A stretch of DNA of 64,000 bases, taken from positions 17,448,260-17,512,259 of the forward strand of contig NC_136005.1 in assembly GCF_048128805.1 (NCBI RefSeq), in the 5' to 3' direction. The notes below the pieces were generated by a model, which was not told where the DNA came from, did not search any database, and saw only the letters and a list, made by a program, of their open reading frames with translations. How positions within the stretch are numbered: the first letter of the stretch is position 1; every line of letters starts with the position of its first letter. Made by a program: the position numbers and the translations under genes. Below, piece by piece: positions 28,401 through 43,400 of the stretch. The stretch is from Centroberyx gerrardi (lineage: Eukaryota > Chordata > Actinopteri > Beryciformes > Berycidae).

Positions 28401-31400
28401 AATGGGTATTAACGACACTCCTGTCATTCTGTACCATGCTCATATCTCCATCCACACATAGCAGCAAATGTTCCCCTCTAAGCCTATCACACCCCTGCGA
28501 CCGCAAACCACACCTTCTTTTCCACAGTGTGCATGTGTCGCTCTGTACACTACTGTACTGCACTGTAGAGATTTGTTTTGGCCTAGATAAACTGGACTCA
28601 AATTCTTGGTTTCTTGTATGTTTATGAAAGAACTTCAGCGTTAATCCGTTTTAATCCTTTGTTGCCACAAGAAGAGCGCAAGGTTTTCTCTATTGGATGG
28701 TGTGTCGCTGCCAGGCACTCTGCCACCTCTAGACAAAAACAGTCCTGGCTGGGGTCATTGATTTTGACAACATGGCCTCTTTACTATTAAGTGCAGCTGA
28801 AGTGACTTGAGGGGAAAGAAATCATTTTCAAATGGAAGCTCTATTGTTTACTTGCATAACAATATTTGTGTCTGCTGTATGTACCAGGGCCTTGTTTTAA
28901 CGGTGATACAAGTCAGTTTTGTTGACGTTGGCATTTTGTTCCATACTGAATGGCTGGAATTATTGCAGTTACAATTTGGGGGATTAATGCTCTAATATAA
29001 TGATTCGCTTTGTCTGACTGAGAACTTTTCTTCACTGTAAATTTAGGACAAATCTCTTCATCACAAATAGTGAGCGTGATGAATGTTCAAAAATTTGACT
29101 TAGCTGCCTGGTTACAGTAAGACTAATAGTAGCTACAGAGTTATAATAGCTGTGGCGTAGAGGGAGCATTCAGCTCTTTAGTTGTTATTATGATTTATTT
29201 CTTTTATGGTGATCTATTTCAGTTAGCATTAACACTTCAGTGACAAAGAGGGATTACAGTTATCCAAGGTTCCTTTGTTCTAGTAGTGTATTAAAGAGCC
29301 ACCTGTGCTTTTGGTCACGAGGGAGCTGGTCCTCACATCGCACTCTTTATACGCATAGTTATAAACTCATAAAGTGAACTTGCAATTCACAACATTAGAT
29401 TCAGATATGTAGAACCTTTTTTCAGTTATATTTTGTGGAATTTCTCCTTAATTGTCCTACATAATCATAATCTTCTTTGCTCCCCAAAGCAGTCATTGTA
29501 CCTCTAATCAAGAGGGGCCTGCTGCTGGATCAACAGATCCTACTGTGCTGCTTATCCCCTACATACTGTATCTCCTAGGGCAATTCTGTTGGTTAATCCC
29601 ATCATTTTACATTACTCATTATCTAGATACAGGGCGTAAAAAATCACATGCATAAGCCTACTGTGGTGCTTGCTAGAATATTTTCCTGCCTTTCCTGAAA
29701 AGAGGTAAATACCATAGGTAGTAAGAAAGGTTAGATTTATTTATTTAACATATTGTTTGCCCCAGACATTATAAATATCACTTTGTCGCAACATTATATA
29801 TTGAAAAGAATTGTTAATGCCCAATTTTTATGTTTCAGTGAGATCATACTCTATACATTTTGAAATTACAAACTCTGGAAACTGATTAAATCTGCCTGTC
29901 CATATTCAGCATAGGACTATTTTTAGCATGATCCTTTGACTGATCATGTGAATATGATTATGAATTTTATATCCTCCACAGATAACGGAGGTGTGTGGAG
30001 CGAAGCGGCTGGGTTACTTCGGCACAGCTCAGTTCTACGTGGCTCTGAAGTTGCTGGCTGCTGCTCAGTCTGGTCTGCCCATCCGCCTGGAGAGTGTAAC
30101 GGCCAGTAAGTCTGCTGCTCAGGGTGGAGGGAGTCTTGTGAGAGCAAAAGGGGATTAAGAGATTATCTTAACATGCCTGGATTTGGTCTAATCTGGATGA
30201 AAGGGGAGTCGCGTGGAAAGGGCTAAGTGGGTTTGCCCTGATTACGAGGGCACACAATCAGTCACACCCCGACCGATGACAAAATCTGTTTTTTACATAG
30301 TTTAGCACATGACAGCTCGGCAGATTATCAGAACAAATATTTTCAAAGTTTCAGATTCATCACAGTATGTTTCAGTGGTAAGTCACTACCACAGGGGGTT
30401 GTTAAGACGCTCATCCTGTTTAATACCTTCAAGCCAATCCCATCGGTATCAAAGGTCATCACTGGACACACTGCAGTTGGTGTGTGACAGCACTGGAGTC
30501 GTGCACAATAAAGGCACACTCTAATAGAATAATAATCTATCACGGTGAACAAGAATAAATAAGCATTATAATGTCTCTTTATTAAACACTCACTGTCTTG
30601 GATTCCCCTGTAGATCTACCTCCACCCAGATTTGTTGGGCTGAAGAATGAGCCAGAGATGCGCTACCCAACCGTCCCGCAAAGCATAGACAGTCAGGGAA
30701 CACAGTGCGGGACTGCAGCAGTCTCTGTCACCTGGAGCCCAGCGGACAGGAGTGCCTTCAGACACCTGGAGGCCAATGTAGAGAAAAAGGTGAACTTGCT
30801 AACAGACTTCATACGCTGTAATTACCAGCTCCAGTGTTAGCTCTAACGAACCATGTAGCTCTGTGACATTTCAAACAGTTAATAATGTTAATAATAACTC
30901 TTGTAAATAATAATAACAGTTTGATCAGGGGTTTTGAGTTGTGAGCGGAGTTGAGAATAAATCAAATCCCTTTAAGTTGGTCTTAAAAATACACTCAGAG
31001 GCCACTATTTTAATTACACATCACCATTTATGCAAACAGCTCACTCCTCCAAACAGTGAGTCATGTGTAAATAAAGTTCCAGTTCCAGTGTGATGGTTTG
31101 GGGAATGCTTTCCTGACACACATTAGGCTCCTTAGTACCAGCTGAATGTTGTTTGAACACCACAGCGTACCTAAACATTGTTGCTGACCAGGTGCATCCC
31201 CTCATAGCCACAGTCTGCCCTTTGTCAGATGGACACTTCCAGCAGGATAATGTGCCATGCCATGAAGCACACATTGTCCTAAGATTGTTCAGGAACATGA
31301 CGGTCATTGGCCTGCACACTCCCCAAGTCTCAACCCAACTGAATACCTTTGGGATGAGGTGAAATGGGATGTTCATAGCATAAATGTCCCGCTATCGAGT

Positions 31401-34400
31401 CAGCATGGATTAAGATCCCTGTGGAACGTTTCCTTGAATCCAAGAGTTCAGATTGTTCTGAAGGCAAAAGAGGTTCCTACATGGTACTAGCTAGGTGTAC
31501 CTAATAAAGTGGTCTAAGTGAATATTTTTGGGAATACGCCATTCTTTCTATGCATACACATACTGTTTTTGCATATGCCAAATCACATGCATACTGTGCT
31601 TGTATTGAAAGGAACCTTGGTCCCCGCCTCGATCACCATGCAGTTCTCCACCTTGCTCTCCATCGACTTACCGCAGCTACACTTACAACATGCAGAGAAA
31701 TGGGGCGGACTCACAAATGGGTAAGGCAACTGCCGGGCATCTGACTACAGTACACACTGCAAATACCTCATGTGTTTGTTTTGAAGTTTTACTATACAGG
31801 CCAGAGGAATACAGAAGGTTACATCAGAAAAGTTAGCTTCAAGTGGGAAACCTACCAGCACTGTGTGTTGTGACGTTCATCACAACGTTTCTTTCATGAC
31901 CTTTCTTGGTAACAGCAGAAACCTGATATCTAATCCTTCAAACTCTTACTTTCTCAGGTGTTTGAGCTTCTGAGGTTTCACTGTAGATATACAAACAGCT
32001 TAGCTAGAGGTTTACCTATTTTTTACCTATTCTAATGCAGGTTGGTGACAACTGTCACAACGGTTTAACTTTTCAGTTAAGATGTGAGCGCTCTTGAGAA
32101 AACAGTTGTATTTTCTTTCTCTTTTTTTTGGCACCTTCACTATTACAGTATAAAATTTCCTTGTTTTAGCAAAATGAAAATACTTCAACATGCTTGGACC
32201 AGTTTCAGTAAACTACATTTAATTTGTTTGTGGTTGTCTTTGATACTGCACATTCCTTATTGATTGCTAGGGAAATAAAATGCCGCAAGAAACTAGCATT
32301 GCAAGAAATGCAAGGCCTGTGCTTATAAATAAGGAGTGAATTCAAATGAAAAACGATTTAGCTTTATCACCTATCTCACTCATTCTCATTTTCAAGATTC
32401 ACATTTCCTAGGCCTGTAATTGGCTGGAAATCACTGCATATTACCCTCAGCTTTATCGAGTTTGTCTCTCCATCCCTCAGCCTATGAAAGCAAACACTCC
32501 TCCAGGCCCGTCATTCAGCTGGAGCAGCACTCCTCACCCAGTAACTACGGGACCAAGCCCACTGTGGAGCACCCTGCTGTTCCTCGAGTAAGGCCACAAT
32601 GACATCGACATTTATATAGCTTTATTGCTGTGTTTAAGTCTATACTGTATATATCCGGATGATATTGTTTGGTGCATTGGATCCCCATTTTGTGACAGAC
32701 TAATTTCTGACAGACTCCTCTCATTTCCTATGGGATGTGAGTATGTGATCCTTCCTGCTGTGTGTCTTCCCAGGCTCCCTCAGTGGAGAGGCTGGATCAG
32801 CAGGGTGTAGCGGACGACTCTGATGACGACGACCCCTGGAGGATCACAGTGGAACAGCGGGAGTACTACACCAACCAGTTCAAAACCCTGCAGCCCGACC
32901 TGGGGGCTCTCATCCTGGGTATAGACCCCCCCCCCACACACACACACACACACACATACACATACACATACACACTTCATTTATACTGAGAGACAGAGCT
33001 TTATGTGGTGACTCATGCATTAATGCTGAAAGGAATTGCTGTGTCGCAAAGTGTGCTGCGTTTTCTATCAAACTATTTTACCACTGTGTACCTCTTTTCC
33101 TTTTCTAGGAACTGTTGCAAAGAACTTCTTTACAAAGTCCAAGCTTCCTATACCAGAACTTTCCCACATTTGGTGAGTGCTGACTCATAGTACTGTCTGT
33201 CCTTAATCTGGGGTCATCTGGGTCTGCATCAGCCAAGCACCTCAGCATGCACACTGAGTCAGACAGCAGCTTCATCTTAACAGTGCAGACTCATCCTCGA
33301 ATAAGTAAAACAAGGATGCACTACAGTGATATTTTAAACTGTTTACCATTTATTGCAACAAAGGGGATGACTTGAGAATAAAATGTCCAAGGACCAAGTA
33401 CCTACTTGACCTTGAGCACTGCTCTACTATTTTTAAATATCAATCAGCTGATGGGAAATGTTACTCATAACCTTAATGTTGATGACACTAATAATGACAT
33501 TACTGTACGCTCAAGAGCTTCACAATTTATCGTGTGTCATATGTTAATAAGCATAGAATATGGGCTTATCTGTAATATTGAAATGTTTCATTTCATTTGG
33601 CATGTCTGCTGTAGTTGAAAATTGAAGATGTTGATGTGCTGTATGATTATATCATATGTTATAAGATGCCAAAAGTGCAAGTAAAAAAATTATTAATTAT
33701 TCCTCAAATCATCTAGGCTAATAATCATGTTTAATAACTATGATCACAATATCCAGCAAAACAACCCGGTTTATCTCTGTGTAGATTCATTTCAGTGATC
33801 CAGGTATCAAGATGTCCAAAACAAAAAATAGAAACAAAATCCACTGGACTTCATTTTCATTTTAAGTCCAGTGGATTTTGTTTCTTTTTCTTTTTCTTTT
33901 TTTTAGACAACCATTATCATTTTAGCCGTAATTGTGCGGTCCTTCTCTCAAGTTTTGCATCTACTCTTCATCTTTTTATCTGTGTTTTTGAAGGGAATTG
34001 AGTGATGTGGATAGAGACGGAGCTCTCACGTTCTCTGAGTTCTGCACGGCCTTTCACTTGATTGTGGCTCGCAAGAACGGTTACCCTCTCCCAGAAAGCC
34101 TCCCTCCAACCCTGCAGCCGGGCTTTATAGAGCAGGAAGAGGACATACCTGATACTCCTGAAGTAAGAGAAACACAGCCGGGAATCTTTCATCTGAAATA
34201 TTTACTCATATAGCCATTCTTTTGTTTTTGTGGTTACTCTTCTGACTACTCATTAAACTCATTAAAATGTATTGTTTTCCAGAGTGCACAGCCTCTTATT
34301 GTCTTTGAGGATGCTGAACCCAGGCCCAGCCAGCTGGTAAATCAAATCCCCAGATTCTCTAATGCTTTTTATTGAAAAGGTAATTTCAATGTGGAGTTCC

Positions 34401-37400
34401 TCTTCAGTGACTGTAGGGGGCACTAACAAGCTGAGCATGGCACTACTCTGTCTTTGCACAGACACATCGCCAGCAACATGTTGAACTTATAGTATAAGCT
34501 TGTACTGTATGAGATAAACTGTACATGCACTTATTTCCATCTCTGCAGGCAGTGATGTAATGGTAATAAAATAGCGGGTAACTCCTCATGGTGATTATCT
34601 CAAGTTAAGGCAGGCTTACACTCTGCTACATCCCTACCTGCAGGTAAGTGTGGATCTGAACATGTTCTCTGTGTTTTTTAGGATATTGTAGAGAGGCTCC
34701 AGCCAAGCTTGGCCACAACAAAGCAAGATTTGAAAGAAGAATCCTGTAAACAAGGTGAGACATTTCAGAAAATTTAGTTATTTTTTTTTTTTTTTGTTTG
34801 TTTTTTTCTTTTAATCTAAAATACTTGAATGCAACATTGAGAAAGTATCAATCTTTCGATGGGATTTTTCAACACAAAATGACAGCATATTTTCCTAGTT
34901 GAAGAAATTTGTACATAGTTAATCAATTAAGTCTGCATGTAATGGAGTGGATCCTACAGCTGTCATCTTTATTACTGTGTCTACAGACTTGAGTGCGAAG
35001 AGGGTGGCAACATCTCAAGAGAAGCATACTCTACAAGTTGGTGCTTTCCCTGAGAGGCCAGGTGATACTAAAACTCCTCACATATGGGGAAATAAAAATG
35101 GAGACTCTACTTTCTGTGCATATACACTTTATGTCTCACTGGTTTTAGAAGCCAGCATTTACCACAAATGAAACTGTCTCGCTTAAAGTGAAAATTCCAC
35201 AAAATTCACACGTTGATCTTAGTTTGTTCAATATTTTTGAACAACTCTCTTTCAAGGCTAGAGCAGAGCAGCAAGGCTCATATCGGTGACATCTGTAATC
35301 AAGAGACAAAACTGATGTTGTTCCACTGACAGTGAATTGGAGATTGACTCTGTGGACTAACAGAATGCTTGTTTGAGCTATTGCATCCAAATAGACTTAG
35401 AGTTAACAGAAAGCAATTTTGCCTTCTCTCCTATAGAATCACCCTGGGTACTTTCACTCATACAAAATGGACTCCAGTTCACTGTCAGTGCAGCAGGGTT
35501 TGTCCAGGATTTGTCTCCTTATGATATCTTAAAAGAGTCTTTTAAGTCTTGTTTTTAGCATTGGGTGAGACTGAAAAGTCCAAAATCATAGGAATATGTG
35601 AAAATGTTTAGGCTTCATAGTCATTGTTTAAGTTCCTCCTCATCTATTCTCCATGAGTACTACAGCAGCCGCTGTCGGCTCTTCTGTCACAAATGAAAAA
35701 GTGCCTTAGCAGCTCAAAAATGCACAAAACTCACATTTGGTGAAAATGCATGGTTAAATCAGATGTGCTCCTTTTGAGACTGTAGTATGGCAAAATGGAG
35801 TGACTTGTCAGAAACCAAAAGATATCCTGGAAGCACATGGCAGTGTTCAGTCACTGCAAAATTAACATCAAATATTTCAATAAGGTGTAAAAATTAAAAT
35901 ATGCCAAAGGATGACAAGAATGACAGTCAAAATGCCTGGTATTAAAATCGTTACCTCACATACTGTATGTGAGATTACAATTAGTCTTCTTCCATAAGGA
36001 AGTAATTGCTTCTCATTTCCTAGAGCTGAGGTAAGACCAAAGGTCAGATCTGTGTTTGTTCATTTAAATTCTTCTTTTCCCAGAGCCGCCTCATGACCTG
36101 GACCCACAGCTGAAGACTAAAACTAGGCCGAGGTGAAAATCACCCTACTGTGATAGAATAATGAATTAACTAATATAAGGTAGCTTACTGATAAACTGTA
36201 TATTAACCTGATATATATACTCTCTTTTTCCTCTATTGTAACCTCACCTCCAGGTCCTACTCCAGCACCTCTATTGATGATGCGATGAAGAAGACAGAAG
36301 AGCCACCCACACCTCCGCCTCGACCCCAGAAAACCCACTCCAGAGCCTCGTCTCTGGACCTGAACAAGCTCTTCCAGCAGGGTGCTCCGGGTGCGATTCA
36401 CATCCACAGCTACTTCCCTAAACTCTTCTCACACTATTAGTTTTCTTTCTTTCTGCTTATGACAATAGTTCATCCTATTGTCACTGCAGAGAACATTAAA
36501 TGCCTGGAGCTACGGTACATTCTGCAACCAAGTTATTATGTTTTGTTTATGACAGTTCTCCTTTCTTGGTATAACAAAAGGGGAACTGGAGACAGGTGCT
36601 TTCTGCTGCTTACTTTGACAGGCGAGAGGTTCACATGAGGATGAAATACACAAAGCGCAACAATTCTGTGTTTGTGATTATGGAAATGCGGCTGGGATAT
36701 TTGTTTTGGGAGTGAAATGTGAGTCCTGAATGCACAATAGAGGTGTACGATTATCCACAATAGTTTAAAGCTTAGTGCAATTTTGTCTGTATTGTAGGGG
36801 TAAAAAGTGGATGGTTGCCCCCTCCTCCTGCTCTCCCTCCCAGACCATCAACCACACAGGTAGGCCTTGTTTTATTACAAACTTTAACAATAATTTATCA
36901 TCTCTTCGCCCACAACCGATGTTAAGATTCTCTGGTATCTAAGTGAACAAACTTTCTGTCCTACTCTATGGATGACACGTCTAAAACTGTTTCATAAACT
37001 CATAATGGTAGAAGGATTAGATTGTGCAGCTACATCAGCACTGCTTTATATTCCCTCTTGTCAGGTTTCTCACTTTATCACTGCTCCAGAGAAAACTCCC
37101 CAGAAAACAGTACAACAGCCAAACTTTGCTGACTTCAGTCGCTTTAGAGAAGAGGTGAGCATTAATATCTGACCTATAGTCTGCTACTTTTCATCTCAAA
37201 CATGCTTTCTTTTTATTTGATGTTTGATCATGATCAGTAATTACTTTTTTCATTTGTCTCGGTATGAGTTTATACTTGCAGATGTAGAGTCTAGCAAAAG
37301 ATAAGTAGCTTTTGCAAAAGTAAAAAAAAAAACATCCAGCAGGCAAACTCAAAATTCCATCCCAAATTGTCAGCATTTTTCACTCCCCTATTTTCCAGCT

Positions 37401-40400
37401 CCCATCTCAGGTGCGAGACCATAAATATGTTGTCTAGGTCATGTTTGTCAAATATACGAGTCTCTATTCCAAGACAGAAATGAGCTCAGAGGCTGTGACA
37501 GCGGCGTACATCAAAGCCTGCTGTACTGTGGACTGCATGCAAGTGAATGCATCAAGGATTTATTTATGGCTCAAGTGACAAGCCGTGCATTTAGTCTCAA
37601 CCTTTATCGCCCTCGTTCTCCCTTTGTCCTTCATTTGTCTTTCCTGACACTTTTCATTATTTCATTTGTGTGTATGCTTGTGTGTGTGCATGCACAAGCA
37701 CACTTCTGTGTGGCAATGTATTTAAGGCTCTACAGTCAGCAAGTTGCATGCAAATCCTGAATTATACCACACAACAATCCAATGCAATGTTCAGTACTGA
37801 TGAACCGTAAATGATTCCAAAATATTTAAAGTATGTAGCGTTGTCCCATAAAAAACCACAATGGAAAGTTTTTGCCCAGTTGAAACATCTACATTTGATC
37901 CACTCATCTGATATGATCCTGCATTTAGGCATTGCTCTCTATTGAATCCCAGAACATCCATCTCTGATTAAAACTCACTCATCCACTGTCATTTTACTGT
38001 CTCATAGAGGGAGAGGCTGTTTTATTAACCCCGCCCAGCCCTGTGTCTGCATGTGTTTCAACCCCTGGCAGCAAGTTGTGTTGTTAAAACTGACACCTTA
38101 ATGTGATTCATTCATCATTCAAGTCTTCCATGACAGAACCTTTTTTATAAAACACTTTGTTGAAAATGCTTTTTGTATTTTAATGTAGGCCCACATCCAT
38201 TCAGAGCTAGCACTCTTTTTATTTATTTTTTTCACATAATTTCTATAGTGCTACAGACACGGGCCATTAACACTCACTGTTCCCCTAGTGGGGAGTATAA
38301 TCCAGGAAGCATGGAAAAACACCACAAATCTGTTCACTTAGTTATCACTTTCCACAGCTATGACCACCGTGCCTCATCCCACAGGATGCTGGCTGCTTAT
38401 GAACTGCACTGACGTACAGTAGTGTGTGTTGTTTTTCACCCAAGTCTTTTCATTATCAAGTGCACATTCTTTGCTTAGGTGTTTCATTTTCTATTAAAAT
38501 ATGTTAATCTCTATATTGTGCAGTAGTACACTACCTACTTAAAATATTTTCCGAATCCATCCAATCTCTTAATCGGGCTAAATTTTGCCTAGAGGGTACG
38601 CTGCCTGTTTCTGCCACTGTCCTGCCCCAAACTGCTGATGGTCATATTCTAATGTTGAGGGAAAGCTGACTGAAAATAGTAATTATCAAAACAGACAGCT
38701 GTAGATGTACGGAGTAATATGAAAGAGTGCTATTTTCAAACCTACTTTATCTAATCTTCCAATTTCTGAACTAAATTGTCTGCCAAACAGGCCTAATTAA
38801 CAAAATATGTGTTGAGGCAAAAATACTGTATTCATTGGGCTCAAGTATAAGAGTTTCCTGTAAATTCAGGTGAAAGGCATTTCCAATAGTAATTAAACTG
38901 TGAGAGACATTTTGGTACATGTGCATGTTTTGAGGAGGTTTTTCTACGGTATTTCACTGTTTTCTGTAGACATTCGCCCACTTCACAAGATTAAACAACC
39001 TCCATTCCCAAGAGTTTTGTATTTGCGAGGCTCTTCTTTGTATTTGCCCATCCTCCACGGGACGCAGCTTTAAGGGGCGAGGCGGCGCTCTGCCTGTCTT
39101 AATGTCATCCGCCCCTCTGGCTCCTGTTGGACCTTTGAGACGGATCAGATGTAGTCAGTTTTAAGGTCAAAGGTTACAAGCGCTCCTAATCTTATTCAAA
39201 CAGACTCACTCAATCCTACCGCTTTTCCCATACATGTTGTCTAATCCCCGAAATCCTGACTCCTTTATTGAGCAAGACTTGATATCACGATAAACCACAA
39301 ACTGCACACAAAGTCTTTTTAAACTTAATCATATCTTTCACTCATGGTCTATCCAGTCTCACATGCCCTCTCATTACATGTGCTGCTCTTCCTGCGCCGT
39401 ATCACTGTCTGTCTGTCTTCCCACAGGACATTCTACTTAGTCTTAATTAATACCAAGCAGATTGGAAGATCCCAAGGTGGGGATACCTCGTGTGTATATT
39501 TTTGACCTAGTAAGACAAGCTGGAACCGATACCAGCCCAGCCCCGCAGGGAGACAGTCTACAGATGAATGAACTGCCGGAGTCGTTAAAAATAGCTTGCT
39601 TAACGTGAAATCTGTCAATCTCAAGTTGAGGATGAATATTTATGACCAGATTTTACATGGAACTCTTGGGCGAAGGCATGCTACAGGCTTACGAGAAAAA
39701 CAAGTAACTTACACGTGACTTAAGTTCTGTAAGTTGAATCGGATGGTGAAGTGGTAAACCAGTCCTGCACCTTTTTAGACACATGATCAGTGATACACTA
39801 AGTGACGGGCAGCAGAGGGTCAAGAAGAAGAAAACTACAGTCTGTGAGCCACTGGGCAGGCAGCTAGAAGCTTGTGTGTGTTGCTGCCACAGTCGTGACC
39901 TAAACACCACATTTTTTTTTTTCCTGAGCACAGCAGAGCTAAATATCCGCTAAGCCCAACCACCGTCCAGGCTCACCGCAGCCCAGCGTCTCCTCCAGAG
40001 TGGAGAGAGTTTGCATCGATCCACTACTCGAGTTCAGACTTTGTGAGGACTAGTGGTGGACGAGCTCAAGGTCCTCTCTGCCCGCTTCCTCCTGTTGTGC
40101 AAGCTGCTTCCCCTGGCAGCTCAGCACAATCACCAGATGGGGCTGTAGTGTTCATAATTTCATTCCACCTGGTTTAGATATGATACATATATATTTTTTT
40201 GTTTACAGTCACCACAATAACGAGCACTTATTTGAATAAAGTGAGACCAGTTGTAATCTCCTATTCATTTCAATCCATGTTTGGTGCGGTGGTGATGAAA
40301 ATAACACCAGCCCTAACTTTACTGGAACCGAAACAGCCATGACCTATGACTGATATCACCACGTACAGTATATTGTGCACGGTGCTCCTGTGGTTTATTG

Positions 40401-43400
40401 TCACCGTAGCAACTGCTACCTTCAAATGTTTCCATGCTGTGGTTGTATTTCATCCAATGGAGCGGTGAATCTTACAGCCACGTGTTTGTGTCTGCCTGCT
40501 AGGCAGTTGCGTGGCTCAGCAAAATAGATTTTTATGTTCCTAGGGCCCAATTTACAGCACCAGCTAAGCCTGTTTAAGCCATCAGTAAAGCCTAGGCATT
40601 TCAACTGCCACCGCAAGGGAGACAGCCAGCCCTTAAAAATTAATGGATCAAATTCTGTAAATACAGCATTAACATATGGGAAATGTTGAAGTGCATTAAA
40701 CTTGCAAATAGCCCTGCCTTGTAAGAAATGCCTATTAAAACTAAGTTCTTAGATGTGTTGTATTCTTGGTGTCATGGACTGAGTTTGACAGTGTCCAAAC
40801 CCATTCCTTACATTTTCCTTATGTAGCAGCCGGGCTGTGTGCTGAAATTAAGCAATTAACTTTTAAGAGTAGTACCTGCACAAAACTTCAAAAAAAACTC
40901 TTCGGGCACTCTGGCTTTATTAGCGTCTCTGGTGAATGAAAGCAGGTGGTGATACATTATACATTGTGTCTGTGAGGGAATAATGGATGAAATGCAGCAA
41001 GGAGATGCAATAAAAAGCAAGTTAATCCATCATGGCTGCCCCTGAGAAGGCAGGAAGCCATGGCTGGAGAGCAGTAGATCATGGTCCCTGTAGGGAAGAT
41101 GCTGATTTATACATGGTGAGGTGGGACACAATTCATCCTCCCACTTCAGCAGCGCCTCCATGTCATCTCACCTCATCACGACGAGACTTTGTTCATTCTT
41201 ATGTTTGCCCTCGTTATTAATATTGAGAGTTCTTTCATTGCATATAGGAACTATTTATCTTGTGTATTTCAATGTTGCTCATGGTTTTGCTTTTTGTCTG
41301 TGTTGCAGGAGGAGAGCAGCGTTAAGCCTGAGGAACAGAGTCCGCTCCGTAGATTTGGGCCAAGTGCTGAGGACCTGACAAATACTCCAAAACAGGTCAG
41401 AACTGGTTACAAGGAAGTGTGAGGGCCATGCTAGTTTCAGTGTGTATGTGTGTGTGTGTCTGTGTTGGGATGGGGGGGATATTGTGGGCATTGCAGGCTC
41501 TGTAATGTTTTTTTTAACTTTCTTCCAGGACAAGACTGGAGTCTCTCCCAATCAGGCTCCACAGAAGCCAGTCCGCAGGAAATACCACCCAGAGAGCCAG
41601 AACCTGGAGGCCATTCCTAGTCCTGCCATGCCGTTTGCTCCCACCACCAAACCCGCTCAAAAGTCAGTGAAGTATTAGCCTTTTGTAATCCCAAAATTCA
41701 AGCAAATTCACTTTTCAACTAAATCTGTTTGATTGAATACCAGTAGCTACATTTGGGCCTAAACTAATGGGACTTTTGGGACTGCTGTGATGTGAGGTCT
41801 GAGAAAGAAAACCACGTTTTTACAGCGACTGATGTTGAGAAGTATTTAAGGTGATTGTTAACCCCTGAAACCCATCCAGATAGGGAAATTCAACCTCATG
41901 CACTGACCGGGCTGTACAGATTTCACGGCACACCCTGACCCACCATGATGGCTCTAACATGTGTGGCTGTGTCTCCTTATTGTCCAGACAGCTCATTGAA
42001 ACTTGTGTCAGTCGCTGCAGTAGAAGGTGACCATCAATAACAGTGGTGACGGCTAACGATGGCTCGTTGATTGATGTGAAGCCCCGGTCCTTTGGTCTGA
42101 TCCTTGAGAGGCCGTAGTCGTGGAGTCGACTGGCTCTGAGTGCAGTCGCTCACTGATCCCCAGTTTGTTCACTTTGAAAAGAACACCTTTTAACTTAATC
42201 CTACCTTCATATACTGTGTTTAGACCCATAATAGAGTAGAAAGAAGTCGAATGATTGTTGTCAAAGATTGTTCAGTAATTGGGTAAAAGTTTATTTGCCT
42301 AGTCAGTCTATTGTTGTTCTGAAGCGGCTCAGTTAAACATCAGCTAATGTTCTATTATCTGTCTACAAATTGAGATTTAAAACTTGGGTAAAAATGGATA
42401 AACTCATCTCTCAGACTGCTGTCCAGACAGAAGAGAGAGATCCAGATGGCCATCCGTAAGAACAAGGAGACCAATGCAGTGTTGACACGACTGAACAGCG
42501 AGCTCCAACAACAACTTAAGGTCAGTTCTCCCCCATCATCTCTTTTTGTTTTTTGAGAGGACATGAGGCAGTTCATAGATGCGACCACACCAGTAGTGTG
42601 TACGCAGCGTTTGGCTTCAGGAGTGTGTGTCAGAGTGTGGACTGCATTAGTGGCTGGCCCAGTGGGCATTCAGTCGTTCACAGCCCTCCGCCTCCCACCG
42701 GTCACTGTGGAATGGGAAGGCCAGCCCCACACTCCTTAGAAAACACATTGAAAGGGTGCACACTTGACCCACTAAATACAATACAAAACAACATTTCAGG
42801 GCAGGCGCATTGCCTCATGTGCATATATTATCACCATGGCAAACCTGTATATTTATTGTGACAGTTGAGCTGACAGACCGCATGTACACATAATTGCTAT
42901 ATGGTGTTGTTTTGTTTGAGAGTGATGCAACCAACATCAGTTTACAACGTGAAGATGTGCGTCTGACAGCTTAATGAAGGCGTAGCGCTTCATACGCTGT
43001 GTTCTTTCCCCCACAAGTATGGGAGCGCAGCAGTGTTCGCGTTAACACTGTTTTGATAGTTCTCAGCGGCGTGTCAGAAGTCGAATTCTGCCCATTCTCG
43101 ACTGAGTGCGACTACAAATGCTCCCACTATTCCGACTTGGTGAAACACCCCTGAACTGTCCGCTCCCCTGCCCATCACTCATAGTTGAACTAATGGCACA
43201 GACTTGGCTGTTTGGATTAGGGATCTGCCCGTGACACACTCACTCACATTTGGAACACATGCTGCATGCCAGTCATTCTCGTCGTAAATGATCCTGTAGT
43301 GAAACCTTCATCCTCGCATGCCTGAGTGTTTTTACAGCTTCAATACAACAGAGCCTAAATATTAAATACAGGGAACAGATCCAAGAATTCCCAGCCTGTT

